This document shows positions 1 through 9,560 of a stretch of 64,000 bases of DNA, piece after piece (positions within the stretch are counted from its first letter, which is position 1; each line of letters opens with the position of its first letter). A program made the translations under genes and the position numbers. Below the pieces are notes generated by a model that saw only the letters and a list, made by a program, of their open reading frames with translations, was not told where the DNA came from and made no database searches. The stretch spans positions 210,031-274,030 of the forward strand of contig JAJDEB010000034.1 of the NCBI GenBank assembly GCA_029260015.1, in the 5' to 3' direction. This DNA comes from Phycisphaerae bacterium. GTDB taxonomy: Bacteria > Planctomycetota > Phycisphaerae > UBA1845.

Positions 1-3000
1 CACAAAACCGTTTGAATCGGTCAGGGCCATTACGTTGCCCATGTCGTCGCAGTGATAGTAGAAATCACTCGCGCCATGCACCATCTGCACAACTTCATCG
101 ACATGTTCGCCATACACAAATGTCTTGGTGGTACCCAAGCTGCTCGCTTCTTCGATCACATGGTCGTCGTCGTAGTAGAATTCGGTCTGCAACGAGAATA
201 TCGGCGAACTTTCGTCCTTGCGGATTCGACGATCAAGCGCGTCGTAAGCGTATTTTGAAAGCACGCCAGTCGTTTGATCGTTGTGGACAACGAGTCGATC
301 TTTGTAATCGTAAAGCATCTGAACAGGAGGACCACCCGACGCGCGCAGCGTGAGGTTACCATTCTCATCGTAAACTCGTCCGTCACATCCCGTGCTGGTA
401 TACTGATTCATCTGGAAGTCGGCTGGTGGACTTGCACCATTCATCGCGTAGATACCCGCACAGTTGTCATCAATCACTTGATTGCGGTTTCCTACGTTAT
501 CAAGTTGATATTGAGTGTCGCGAACGAGTGCAGGAATAGCCACATCCGTCGCCACCGTTCGGGTCAACCGATAGATGGAATCGTACTCGTAGGCGTGTTC
601 GAGTTGATTTGTATGATCGTTGCGAATCTTCTTGTTGTATTGCGGATCCCACTGCAGATCGCGAACATCGATAACACTGCCCGCCCCAGGATGTTCATGG
701 ATGATCGTTGCAGGCAATTTTACACCGAAATCGCCCGGTTGATTGGGCACACCGCTGATGCCGTTGTAGAGGATGTTCGTCGTTGTCCCGTTGGATAGTG
801 AACGGAATTGCATTCGATCCGGACCAACGTAAAGGAAGTCTGCAATCGGGCCCGACGTATCTGAGATACCACTGACGCGGTCAAGTTCGTCGTACACATA
901 ATCGATCGTTCGGCCACTCGGATACACGCACGACATCTGGTTGCTTAAACCGTCGTGGGTCGAGGAAACCACGACGCCATTTTGCGTTTCGGACACCACG
1001 TTCGAGAGCGAATCGTATTCTACCGATACCTGTGAATCGTCATCCTGAGCGAACACCATGCGATTCAAACCATCATAGATGTACTGCTCAAACGTTGTAT
1101 CTGGCGAAACGACTGGCCCCGCTGTGATGACCTTACCCGTCAGTCGATCTTCAAGATCATAGGTATAATCAATTTGGGTGCCGTTGCCGTCAGTATGCTG
1201 AATCTTGTTGTCGCGGGCGTCATATTGATACGATTCGTTTGTCCCATCCGCATAGCCAGTCACCGTCAGGCGATCCAAGGCGTCGTAGTCGTAGGTCGTC
1301 GTGTTCCCGTTACCATCTTGTTGGAAAACTAATCGCGACGAATCGTCCCAGCCCTGTACATTAACGACTGCCCCGATGACCACGCCACCACCTGCTCCCG
1401 TATTGGTCAGCAATTGGTTTGTCGACGTCAACCGATTCTTACCGTCATAGTCATAGAGCGTCGTGTTTCCAAGCGCATCGACTTCCTGGCGCAAGAGATC
1501 GCGGCTATCATAAAGATGGGATTTCGTGTTACCGAAATTGTCACCCCTGATGGTCAATCGGTTGAGCGCATCATAGTCATATGAATTTGTAAATTGCTCA
1601 TCCGCTAAGCCCAGGTCTGATTTCTCAGTGGTGTTCTCGGCGATGATGTTTGAATTCGGGTCATAAGTGAATCGAATCGTGTTGCCCTTTGCATCGGTGC
1701 AGACCGAACGTCGGTTGGCTGAGTCGTAGATGCAGGTCGCACTGTGGCTGTTGTCGTCGATGACCTGAATAATCTGCGACGTATCGGAGTAGATATATTG
1801 TGTCGTCGATTCGCCGTCGGTGATCGGACTTTGCGATGAATCGAAGAACTTATCGCCGCGAATGGTCAGGCGATTCATTGAATCATACCCGTATGTCGTT
1901 TCGGCAAGAGGCACATTCCCCGCGCTCCCCGGAACGTCCAGCAACTCGCCTTCGTCAATCTCCCGCACGCAGTTATGATTGGGGTCGTACTCGTAATTTG
2001 AAGAATTGCCAAAACTGGTACCGTATACAGTCAATCGGTTGTACCCGTCGTACTCGAACGTCTCTTCTTTCGGTGCGAGTCCTTGCAGGCCTTGGCCGTA
2101 CAATGTGATGATGCCGTTGGCATCGTAATCGAATTGATCCGTGGATGCATCGGGATCGCCAGCCGCCTCCGTCACCCGGAAGACCAAGTCCCGTTCGTCA
2201 TAGAGTGTGGTCTCGGTGTTATTCGGCTGCCCGCCACCCGTTGCTTCGCCCTTTCGAACCAACGTCTGATTGCGGTTCGAGTCATATTCATATTCGGTCA
2301 CGATGTCGTTGGCGGGATCGACTTCCTCGGTCTTGCGAGTCATGTAATTTAGGATGTCATATTCATATTCGGTCGTGAAATGTGAGTTCGGATCGAGCAG
2401 TCCGGTGGCGTCACGGTTCTCAGTGTCAATGCGTACGACATTGTCATTCTCGTCGTAGAAGTGCAGCTTCTCGTAACGGGGACCAGCGCCTGGAACGACT
2501 TCGTGAGATAGCGAACGCACAATTTGGTCAAGTTGGTTGTATGTATGCTGCGTGTCGTTTCCCTTGGGGTCGATGATGCGAGTCACGTTGCCAACCAAAT
2601 CGTATTCGTATGCTGTCGCCAGTGAGAATCCGTTGTTGTCAACGATTTCACTTTCAAGATACCCACTCTGCGGACCTGCGCCTTGCGGATAGTAGGTGAA
2701 CAGATCGACGCGACGGCTTCCCGCTCCATTGTCCGGATGGATGTGTCGAATGAGTTGACCAGACGCGTTGTATACAAAATCCTCAACGATCGTCGGAATT
2801 CGGTGAATCGTCTGCGTGCGATTTCCTCTCGGGTCGTATAGGTACTGTGTTTGGTTTCCTCTTGCATCGACGCGGCGCGTCATCTGATTCGTGTCGAAGT
2901 TGACTGCGCTGTCATACTCGAACGTCTCGACCAGTTGCGGCTGAGTGGCACCACGCGGTCCCGGGAGGTTCGTCCGCTCGCGGACGTTTGCTCGGGCGCG

Positions 3001-4566
3001 AGGTGGTGAGAAATAGTCAATGTCACCGTCATAAACGATTCGCACTTCATCAAGTTCTGGAGAAACGATGCGCGTACACAACGAATCATCGTTGTACTCG
3101 TAGCGCGTTTCAAAGAGCGGCGGATCGGTGGTTCGCAGCGGATTCACCGAACGATTCAGAACATCGGTCGTCGGAAGGAGTGGGTTTGCCCGGCCAGTGA
3201 ATCGCCGTGTCATCACCAGTCGATTGCGATAGTCGAAGTAGCACTCTTCAACGTTGCCAGCGCGATCGTTGACGTAGCAAACGCCAGTCGAAAAACTGTT
3301 TCCGGGTGCTGGTGCGTGCGTGCCATAAGAAAACGTCAACAGGTCATTCGGGTTGCCGAGTTGTTGGCCAACGACACGGTCGAATTCCAGGTCGGCCGGA
3401 TTAAGTGTCGGCGCATAAGTATTGACGATGAATATCTGTCCTTTCGGGTCGGTTACCGTCAAGAGATTGTGGTTAAGCCTCTGATCACTGAAGCCTTCCG
3501 AATATGTAAAAACGGTTGTCTTGCCCAGTGGGAAATCGTTGCCAGTCGGTGTTCCAAAGACCGAAGGCGTTGTCACGGATTTGAGATCACCGGCGTCACC
3601 ACCAATGTCCGGATCCTGGTAATAATCGTATGTAATCTGGCGACCCGTGAAATCAGTAACCGATTGGATGAAACCGTCAGGGTTGTAAGCAATCGAAATC
3701 AGCCGGGGATTGACCGGTGAATCCAAAGTATCGCGAACACCGGTTAATCGCCCTGTGCCCGGATCGTACTCGAACGTGACCCGGTTTCCGTTGGGATCAA
3801 CCATTGACGAAATCTTTCCGTCGTCAGGCGTGCCCAAGAATCCGTTGAATTGCATCGTTGATCGATCGTGGTGAATCATCGAAAAGCCGTTGCCCTGCGG
3901 AATGATTTCGCGAAAGAATTCTGGGCTTGACCAAGTTCCGTTGGGCGTTGGACAGAATTCGTCGCTGCGTCCGTCACCGTCATGCACGATCAGATTCGGA
4001 CCGTTTTGCGTCAGGTGAACGTTGTACGAATGATCCCAGCCGGTGCCCATTGTCGATTCAGGGCCAATCTTCGAGCGATAGCGCCGGGTCCATTCAAAGT
4101 CGAAACCACGTCCCCGAATGACCATGTCGGTCGCGGTCAGATGGAATTCACCGGAAAACAGATAGACTGAATCAGCTACGGACGCATCAGGAATCGCAGT
4201 CTGGGCAGCGGTTGGCGATCCCGATTTTCGCGGGCGCAGCGTTGCGGGCTCATCTTCGCGAACCGGCAACAAGCAACCGGCGATCAAGCTATTGCCGGTG
4301 AATTCCAGATGAAACGCTTGCGCGTCGGATAGATCGATGACGCCATCGACATTCATGTCATAGCAAGCACACTCAGGTGCAGCCGGTACTCCCGGTCCGC
4401 TCATGCACGCGGCAAAATCTGCATAATCATCCAGAGCAACGCGACAATCGCCGTTGCCATCTCCGCTCGATCCGCAAAGCGACGCCGCAGCTGCCGACTG
4501 TGCAAGTCCCAACGCCACGGTCAGGCCCATCAGGCTGCTTGCGTGTCGAACGAAAGGTGAATCCAT
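1..4566 (-). CDS. Secreted RHS/YD-repeat protein with N-terminal dockerin-like domain (3' end beyond window)
   Basis: The minus-strand frame is open from the ATG at 4566 to base 1, 1522 codons, and leaves the window without a stop. The start follows a GAGGAG ribosome site. Residues 1-28 form a signal peptide (hydrophobic VALGLAQSAAAA). Residues about 30-92 hold two Asp-rich loops (GDGNGDCRVALDDY and DMNVDGVIDLSD) like a dockerin or EF-hand pair, with a CMSGP motif between. A DUF6531-like block follows (FSGEFHLTATDMVIRGRGFD), then dozens of YD repeats (for example YEYDSNRNQT, YDYDALDRLT). RHS proteins build a large beta-shell that encapsulates a variable C-terminal domain, often a toxin. That domain and any immunity gene would lie left of the window, so its nature is unknown. 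Secretion is inferred from the signal peptide. Confidence 0.9.
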   Translation of the reverse strand, partial: MDSPFVRHASSLMGLTVALGLAQSAAAASLCGSSGDGNGDCRVALDDYADFAACMSGPGVPAAPECACYDMNVDGVIDLSDAQAFHLEFTGNSLIAGCLLPVREDEPATLRPRKSGSPTAAQTAIPDASVADSVYLFSGEFHLTATDMVIRGRGFDFEWTRRYRSKIGPESTMGTGWDHSYNVHLTQNGPNLIVHDGDGRSDEFCPTPNGTWSSPEFFREIIPQGNGFSMIHHDRSTMQFNGFLGTPDDGKISSMVDPNGNRVTFEYDPGTGRLTGVRDTLDSPVNPRLISIAYNPDGFIQSVTDFTGRQITYDYYQDPDIGGDAGDLKSVTTPSVFGTPTGNDFPLGKTTVFTYSEGFSDQRLNHNLLTVTDPKGQIFIVNTYAPTLNPADLEFDRVVGQQLGNPNDLLTFSYGTHAPAPGNSFSTGVCYVNDRAGNVEECYFDYRNRLVMTRRFTGRANPLLPTTDVLNRSVNPLRTTDPPLFETRYEYNDDSLCTRIVSPELDEVRIVYDGDIDYFSPPRARANVRERTNLPGPRGATQPQLVETFEYDSAVNFDTNQMTRRVDARGNQTQYLYDPRGNRTQTIHRIPTIVEDFVYNASGQLIRHIHPDNGAGSRRVDLFTYYPQGAGPQSGYLESEIVDNNGFSLATAYEYDLVGNVTRIIDPKGNDTQHTYNQLDQIVRSLSHEVVPGAGPRYEKLHFYDENDNVVRIDTENRDATGLLDPNSHFTTEYEYDILNYMTRKTEEVDPANDIVTEYEYDSNRNQTLVRKGEATGGGQPNNTETTLYDERDLVFRVTEAAGDPDASTDQFDYDANGIITLYGQGLQGLAPKEETFEYDGYNRLTVYGTSFGNSSNYEYDPNHNCVREIDEGELLDVPGSAGNVPLAETTYGYDSMNRLTIRGDKFFDSSQSPITDGESTTQYIYSDTSQIIQVIDDNSHSATCIYDSANRRSVCTDAKGNTIRFTYDPNSNIIAENTTEKSDLGLADEQFTNSYDYDALNRLTIRGDNFGNTKSHLYDSRDLLRQEVDALGNTTLYDYDGKNRLTSTNQLLTNTGAGGGVVIGAVVNVQGWDDSSRLVFQQDGNGNTTTYDYDALDRLTVTGYADGTNESYQYDARDNKIQHTDGNGTQIDYTYDLEDRLTGKVITAGPVVSPDTTFEQYIYDGLNRMVFAQDDDSQVSVEYDSLSNVVSETQNGVVVSSTHDGLSNQMSCVYPSGRTIDYVYDELDRVSGISDTSGPIADFLYVGPDRMQFRSLSNGTTTNILYNGISGVPNQPGDFGVKLPATIIHEHPGAGSVIDVRDLQWDPQYNKKIRNDHTNQLEHAYEYDSIYRLTRTVATDVAIPALVRDTQYQLDNVGNRNQVIDDNCAGIYAMNGASPPADFQMNQYTSTGCDGRVYDENGNLTLRASGGPPVQMLYDYKDRLVVHNDQTTGVLSKYAYDALDRRIRKDESSPIFSLQTEFYYDDDHVIEEASSLGTTKTFVYGEHVDEVVQMVHGASDFYYHCDDMGNVMALTDSNGFV

Positions 4567-4972
4567 GTTCAGCTCCTCGATTGGAATTGATTTTGCGCGT
4601 CTGACACGGCAGATGTGCGCAGAACATTTCGCTGCGCCCACCGTGTGTCAGCCGTTTGTCAGTTTATAGATGCGAATGATTGCCCGAACGAATCGCGGGC
4701 GCGTCAAGAATTTTCCCCACCTACACCATTGCTAGGCGCGTGCTGCAAGAACTTTGACAGGTGCTGCGAAAATCAGGGATGAGAATTCGAATTGACGCGA
4801 TTTCGACTTTCGTTGACGCACGACCTGCACGATTCAAACACACACACCTCAATCCGTAATTCTAAGCAATCCGTGTGTTCCATCACAAGGCATTAGACAT
4901 GCCGCGGACATATCTTAATCGCGGTCACAATGAGGGTTTGAAATGGTTATAGGACGTTGACGCGTTCGAACC
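4567..4972. other. Intergenic region without a recognisable gene
   Basis: This stretch of about 400 bases lies between the RHS gene start and the radical SAM gene end, both on the minus strand. It must contain the RHS promoter. The only feature I can place with confidence is the GAGGAG ribosome site just right of 4566. No RNA gene, repeat or convincing hairpin terminator was seen. Confidence 0.5.
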
Positions 4973-6805
4973 TTAGCCGGCAGCCGCTGGAACCAGCGAC
5001 AATCCTGGTCCATCGGCGCTGATCTGAACGAAAACGTCGTCGTATTGCTCTTTGAGGTACCCTTCTGAGTTTCCACCAGCCAGATGCGACCAAGGGAACA
5101 CTTCGCCATTGGGCCGCTCGCGATGGGCGTACCACGCAGGGTCAATACTTTCCGCTTCAAAAGCTCGATCCCACCGTCGGCTGTCGAACTGCTCGTCCCA
5201 ACCGTCGAAGCGCGCCCCGTCACGCCAGGCGCGTTCGATGACCGGCCCGAGTTTGCGATCACCGCGCGAGAAGACGGCTTCCAAAACCGATCGCTCGACG
5301 TTGTGCATTTTGATTCGCACCGCCGACTTGCGCGATCGCTCCATCATTCGAAGACGCTTGCGGACTTCGTGGAAATATTCGGCGTGGGGTTGCGCAGCCC
5401 ATTGGAACGGGGTGTGCGGTTTGGGGACCAGCCACCCAACTGCCGAGTTCACCGCGGCGGGATGTCCCGCGACGGGAATACGGGCCCGGGAAACCTCGCG
5501 ACTGATATCCATGATGCCATCGATGTCGTCGGGACGTTCGCCCGGGAATCCGGCCATGAAATAGAGCTTGACGCTTTTCCAACCGGCTTGGTACGCCTGG
5601 GTGACACCGTCAATCAGATTGCCATCGGTAACGACTTTGCGAATCGCTGCCCGCATGTCGTCGCGCGCCGCTTCAACGGCGATGGTGAGTCCTGACTTGC
5701 GAACCCCGTTGACCATCCACGGAATGTTGGAAAGCATCTTATCAACACGCATGGATGGTACGGAAATGCTGACTTGTCGATGACTGAATTGTTCGTCGAT
5801 GCGCTTCGCCAATTCCGGCAGATACGGATAGTCCGCCGTCGAGAGCGAAAGCAACCCGATCTCCGTGTGGCCGGTAGCGCGATATGCCTTTTCTGCAATA
5901 TCCAAAATCTCATCGACGGTGCGCCGACCGATGGGCCGTTTCGTGTAACCGGCATGACAGAACCGGCAGCGCTGCGGACAACCGCGCATGATTTCAATCG
6001 AAATGCGATCTTGCACCACGCGAACGTGTGGCACCAGTGGTCGCACCGGAAACGGGGCATTACCAAAATCTGGCGTTTGGCAACGGACGATCGCCGTTGG
6101 CAAACCATCTTCGCGCGGGAGAACCGACCGAATCGTATTGTCGGAATTATAAGTCACGTCATATAGAGACGGAGCATACGCCCAAGGAAAACGCCGGGCC
6201 ATTAGTCGAATCATTTCGCGACGCGACACCCCATTGGCTTTGTATTCTTGATACGCGTCGAGGATGGCGGCCATCGATTCTTCGCCGTCACCCAACACGA
6301 TGATGTCAATGAATTCTGCGACCGGTTCCGGGTTGTCGGACTGAGGCCCCCCAGCAATAACCAGTGGATGCGAATCGTCGCGATCCGCAGAACGCAGCGG
6401 AATTCCTGCAAGGTCAAGCAGCGTCAGGATATTTGTAAACCCCATCTCGTATTGAAGAGAGATCGCAAGGATGTCGACTTCGCTCACTGGACGGCGCGTG
6501 TCCCAGGTGAACAGTGGAATGTTTTTTTGCCGCATGACGGCTTCGGCATCGACCCACGGGCAATAGACGCGCTCAGCCGTTACACCTTCGGTGTGATTGC
6601 ACAACCAATAGATGATCTGACAACCGAGATGACTCATCCCAATTGTGTACGCATCGGGAAACGCGACTGCGACTCGCACACGGGCGGATTCCCAATCGCC
6701 CGGTTTCGGCAGTTGATTGATTTCACCACCGACATACTGACCGGGTGTGGCCACATACGGCAGAAGTTGATCGCTGACCATTGACGGTAAATCACCCATT
6801 TTCAA
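4973..6805 (-). CDS. B12-binding-type radical SAM protein, TIGR03960-like
   Basis: The 610-residue protein has an N-terminal cobalamin-binding-like region (VAVAFPDAYTIGMSHLG, GGPQSDNPEP, VLGDGEES) and then a radical SAM core with the iron-sulfur motif CPQRCRFCH at about residues 285-293. The pattern matches the TIGR03960 family. In many bacteria that family is fused or adjacent to a DUF2344 (TIGR03936) domain and lies near ribonuclease G and rplU. No such domain or neighbour is present here; the protein ends about 60 residues after the last conserved block. It should bind a 4Fe-4S cluster and S-adenosylmethionine and act in the cytoplasm; its substrate is unknown. ATG codons at residues 1 and 3 are both possible starts. 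Confidence 0.85.
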   Translation of the reverse strand: MKMGDLPSMVSDQLLPYVATPGQYVGGEINQLPKPGDWESARVRVAVAFPDAYTIGMSHLGCQIIYWLCNHTEGVTAERVYCPWVDAEAVMRQKNIPLFTWDTRRPVSEVDILAISLQYEMGFTNILTLLDLAGIPLRSADRDDSHPLVIAGGPQSDNPEPVAEFIDIIVLGDGEESMAAILDAYQEYKANGVSRREMIRLMARRFPWAYAPSLYDVTYNSDNTIRSVLPREDGLPTAIVRCQTPDFGNAPFPVRPLVPHVRVVQDRISIEIMRGCPQRCRFCHAGYTKRPIGRRTVDEILDIAEKAYRATGHTEIGLLSLSTADYPYLPELAKRIDEQFSHRQVSISVPSMRVDKMLSNIPWMVNGVRKSGLTIAVEAARDDMRAAIRKVVTDGNLIDGVTQAYQAGWKSVKLYFMAGFPGERPDDIDGIMDISREVSRARIPVAGHPAAVNSAVGWLVPKPHTPFQWAAQPHAEYFHEVRKRLRMMERSRKSAVRIKMHNVERSVLEAVFSRGDRKLGPVIERAWRDGARFDGWDEQFDSRRWDRAFEAESIDPAWYAHRERPNGEVFPWSHLAGGNSEGYLKEQYDDVFVQISADGPGLSLVPAAAG

Positions 6806-7042
6806 CTGCCAACCCTTCTAACTGACTCAACGGAGTTTTCCCAGGAACGCATTATAGGTTCCCGGTTCCTTTGGGCCACAACAACGTAATTGAGGTGTAT
6901 TCCTCGCCGCAAGTGGCTTGGAAGCAATCCCGTTGCTGAATCCACAGCCAGTGTCGTCGCTGGCCATGATACCGTCAATGAGGTTTTCGTTGCGACGCAT
7001 CCATCGGGGCGGTATGCTAAAACCCGGTGGGGGTTCAGCCCT

Positions 7043-7897
7043 ATGAGAATCGTTCAAAAGCAATCCATCCGTTGTCCAAGAACTGCAGGCTTGCGGTCTG
7101 CGTTTACCCTGGTCGAATTGCTCATTGTCACATCGATCGTGGTGATCCTGGTTGGCGTGCTCATTCCGACGTTGAGCCGTTCGATCCGAGCGGCGAAGGC
7201 AACCGTTTGCATGTCCAACCTCAAAGATCTGTATCGCAGTCTCGACATGTATCGCACCGACAATCGTGGGTGGCTGCCTGCGGTCGATGGTGATTCGGCA
7301 TTCCGGTCGGCTGAGGCGTGGTCTGCCGCACTTTTCAAACACAATCCTGAGGGGCGCGGTGTTTTGATCTGTCCTGAAGATCCGTGGAGTGGCATCCTCC
7401 GAGACAGTTATGCGCACGGTAACGGCCACGACGACTTTCCATCCAGCTATGGCATGAATGATTTTATCGTATCAAGTCCCAATTCGTTTCTGGCAAATAT
7501 TGGTAGCGCGTCTCCCAAACACCCGGATAGCACAATCCTGGTGGCTGACATGGGCCCGGATGAATTGGTGTATTCCGTTCATGATGGCATTTCGCCTGCC
7601 CCGTCACGTAACTTCGGCCGGCTAAGCATTGACGATGGATACGCAATCGGTCAACCGCCCGGTTATCAGTTTTACCCCTGGTTGTCAGGCAGACATTCCG
7701 GTCGCATCAATGTGTTGTCGTTGATCGGCAACGTTAAGCGGGTGAATGTCAATCCGGTTCTTCAGCGCGATATCCAGCCGTACTACGCGCCATGTGCCGA
7801 TCAGAACTGCACGATCTGCATTTACTTAGAACTACCGCATTATTCGTTTTACGAATCCAATGCCTTCTGGTGGACCGGGCCGATTCCAAGTCGGTAA
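7043..7897 (+). CDS. Type II secretion/type IV pilin-like pseudopilin
   Basis: The 284-residue product begins at the ATG at 7043, behind a purine-rich stretch; a longer in-frame start at 6890 would add 51 residues in front of the prepilin leader and is less likely. The leader ends at Ala20 and is followed by FTLVELL (Glu at mature position 5) and a long hydrophobic helix, the class III prepilin signature. The residue before the cleavage site is Ala, where Gly is usual. The C-terminal part contains RHSGRINVLSLIGNVKRV, which matches the planctomycete H-X9-DG tail except that DG reads IG. The domain between resembles the alpha-beta folds of DUF1559-like pseudopilins. The protein should be processed by a prepilin peptidase and act in an envelope pseudopilus. 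No other secretion gene lies nearby. Confidence 0.8.
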   Translation: MRIVQKQSIRCPRTAGLRSAFTLVELLIVTSIVVILVGVLIPTLSRSIRAAKATVCMSNLKDLYRSLDMYRTDNRGWLPAVDGDSAFRSAEAWSAALFKHNPEGRGVLICPEDPWSGILRDSYAHGNGHDDFPSSYGMNDFIVSSPNSFLANIGSASPKHPDSTILVADMGPDELVYSVHDGISPAPSRNFGRLSIDDGYAIGQPPGYQFYPWLSGRHSGRINVLSLIGNVKRVNVNPVLQRDIQPYYAPCADQNCTICIYLELPHYSFYESNAFWWTGPIPSR

Positions 7898-7928
7898 TCA
7901 AATCCTTCATTCAAATCGTCTGTGCACA

Positions 7929-8435
7929 ATGGTCAAACCCAGAATCGGTCATGTTGCCCCATCCAGATGGATGCGCGTCCTGATACTTGCGGCATGCCTG
8001 ATTGCAATTGTCATGCTTGTCATTCGACTCGTCCGTCCTCCAAGTTCCCAGACTGCAATAACATCATCAATTCAATCGCGACAGGTGGCATGGACTTGTG
8101 AGCAAGATCCGGATCATCAGTTCACAAGTCATTTTCGATTTGAACCGCTAACTTGCAAGTACTGTGGCGCGACCTGCGCGATTCAACTCACTTACATCTG
8201 CCCGAATCACAAAGGACCATTTGAAGCGTTGGTCAGGTTTGCTCGAGCCTCAGATGATTCGCATCACGATTCAGGTTCCACAGCGATGATCAGCCAGTAC
8301 CGATACACCAACTCGGACCGGTGGCACGATTCCAATGGTTCCGTGATCTGTCCTGAACCCGATTGCCACCTGGTAACACGACGTGCAAAAACGCCATGGG
8401 GTAAGACCAAGTCGATGAATTCGACATCCGATTAG
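7929..8435 (+). CDS. Small single-pass membrane protein with Cys pairs
   Basis: The 168-residue protein starts at ATG 7929, just after the pseudopilin stop; a start at 7860 would overlap that gene. Residues about 15-35 form one membrane helix (MRVLILAACLIAIVMLVIRL). The rest carries cysteine clusters (WTCEQDPDH, CKYCGATC, CPNHKGPF, CPEPDCHL) that look like metal-binding ribbons. The small gap to the pseudopilin suggests co-transcription. I do not recognise the family, and the function is unknown. Confidence 0.6.
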   Translation: MVKPRIGHVAPSRWMRVLILAACLIAIVMLVIRLVRPPSSQTAITSSIQSRQVAWTCEQDPDHQFTSHFRFEPLTCKYCGATCAIQLTYICPNHKGPFEALVRFARASDDSHHDSGSTAMISQYRYTNSDRWHDSNGSVICPEPDCHLVTRRAKTPWGKTKSMNSTSD

Positions 8436-8658
8436 CCAAAGACAAGCCAACGACATTTCCGCCCTTAACAGACCTTCGTGTCAAGTTTGATGGAACGACA
8501 CTAATCGCGTCCAAACGTTAATAATATGGGCACGTCGAATCGTCTCACGAAACACTAAGGCGTGGACGAAAAAGTACCGATGCTCATGTCAGCAAACTGT
8601 TGCGAAGCAGCGTACCTGCGGTCACGTAGGCCAAAACACGGTTGGAGAGGCAAAACCC

Positions 8659-9168
8659 ATGGATGTCCGATTAATTAACCCATTTGTAAAAAGCGTCAAA
8701 CGCGTGTTTGAAACGATGGTCCATGTCAAGATGACCGTTGGAAAACCATACGTTAAACCTGACAACTGTGATCCTTCAGAAGTGTCGGGCATCATCGGAT
8801 TCTCAGGGGACGCTGCGGGTTGCGTGGTCATTAGTTTTTCAAAGGATGTCGCAGTCGCTGCAGCTTCAAAATTTGCTGGCGTTGAGATCGGCGCGGATCA
8901 CCCCGATTTTTCTGACGCGATTGGCGAGTTGGCCAATATGGTTGCCGGCAATGCGAAAATGGAATTTACCGATGTCAACATTCGCATTTCGCTGCCGAGC
9001 GTGGTCATCGGTGACAGCTTTGTAGTGAGTAATTCAAAGAGCTCGCCGCGAATCGTAATTCCATGCGAAAGCGAATTGGGCAAACTGTTCGTAGAGGTTG
9101 GCATGGAACTCGGAAAATCAGAAGACAATAGTGCGGCACCGGCTACGCAAGCTGCCGTTGGAGTATAG
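8659..9168 (+). CDS. cheX: CheX/CheC-type chemotaxis phosphatase-like protein
   Basis: The 169-residue protein has the CheX fold pattern: a start such as DVRLINPFVKSV, a central IIGFSGDAAGCVVISF strand pair, and the active-site helix DAIGELANMVAGNAK with Glu90 and Asn93. In the CheC/CheX/FliY family these residues dephosphorylate CheY-phosphate. A GGAGAGG ribosome site lies 8 bases before the ATG. The stop is five bases before the start of the response-regulator gene, so the two are one operon, and the regulator is the likely partner. No histidine kinase, receptor or flagellar gene lies in the window. The C-terminal Ala-rich tail (AAPATQAAVGV) is probably disordered. Confidence 0.85.
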   Translation: MDVRLINPFVKSVKRVFETMVHVKMTVGKPYVKPDNCDPSEVSGIIGFSGDAAGCVVISFSKDVAVAAASKFAGVEIGADHPDFSDAIGELANMVAGNAKMEFTDVNIRISLPSVVIGDSFVVSNSKSSPRIVIPCESELGKLFVEVGMELGKSEDNSAAPATQAAVGV

Positions 9169-9172
9169 TCAT

Positions 9173-9547
9173 ATGAAAGTCATGCTCGTAGACGATTCGC
9201 GCACGATTCGCAACATTCAGAAGAACGTCCTGGGCCAGCTGGGGCACACCGAAATACTCGAAGCTGGCGACGGTCTCGAAGCGTTGAAACTGCTCGAAAC
9301 CGACACGCCTGATTTGATGCTCGTGGACTGGAACATGCCCAACATGGATGGCATCACCTTGGTCCGCAAAGTTCGCGAGACCAACAAGAAGACGCCGATC
9401 ATCATGTGTACTACAGAGGCTCAAAAAGATCGCGTCATCGAAGCCATCAAAGCCGGCGTGAACAATTACGTTGTCAAACCATTCAACGTCGAATCGCTCA
9501 GCGAGAAGATCGATCAAACAATGGCCAAGCTACAACCAGCAAGCTAA
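9173..9547 (+). CDS. CheY-like single-domain response regulator
   Basis: The 124-residue protein is a lone receiver domain. The acidic pocket residues Asp7 and Asp8, the phospho-acceptor Asp52 (LMLVDWNMPNMDG), Thr80/81 and Lys102 (VVKPF) are all present. There is no output domain, so it probably acts by binding a partner, as CheY does. The start is the ATG at 9173, giving MKVMLVDDS; a longer upstream frame overlaps cheX and is rejected. It is the probable substrate of the CheX-like protein encoded just before it. The controlled process (motility, stalk or surface behaviour) cannot be read from the sequence. Confidence 0.9.
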   Translation: MKVMLVDDSRTIRNIQKNVLGQLGHTEILEAGDGLEALKLLETDTPDLMLVDWNMPNMDGITLVRKVRETNKKTPIIMCTTEAQKDRVIEAIKAGVNNYVVKPFNVESLSEKIDQTMAKLQPAS

Positions 9548-9560
9548 GATCCAACGAAGC

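Noticed and set aside
274..798. 174-codon plus-strand frame at the left edge
   Set aside because: Antisense to the RHS YD repeats; the sense strand carries the repeat signature and codon pattern.
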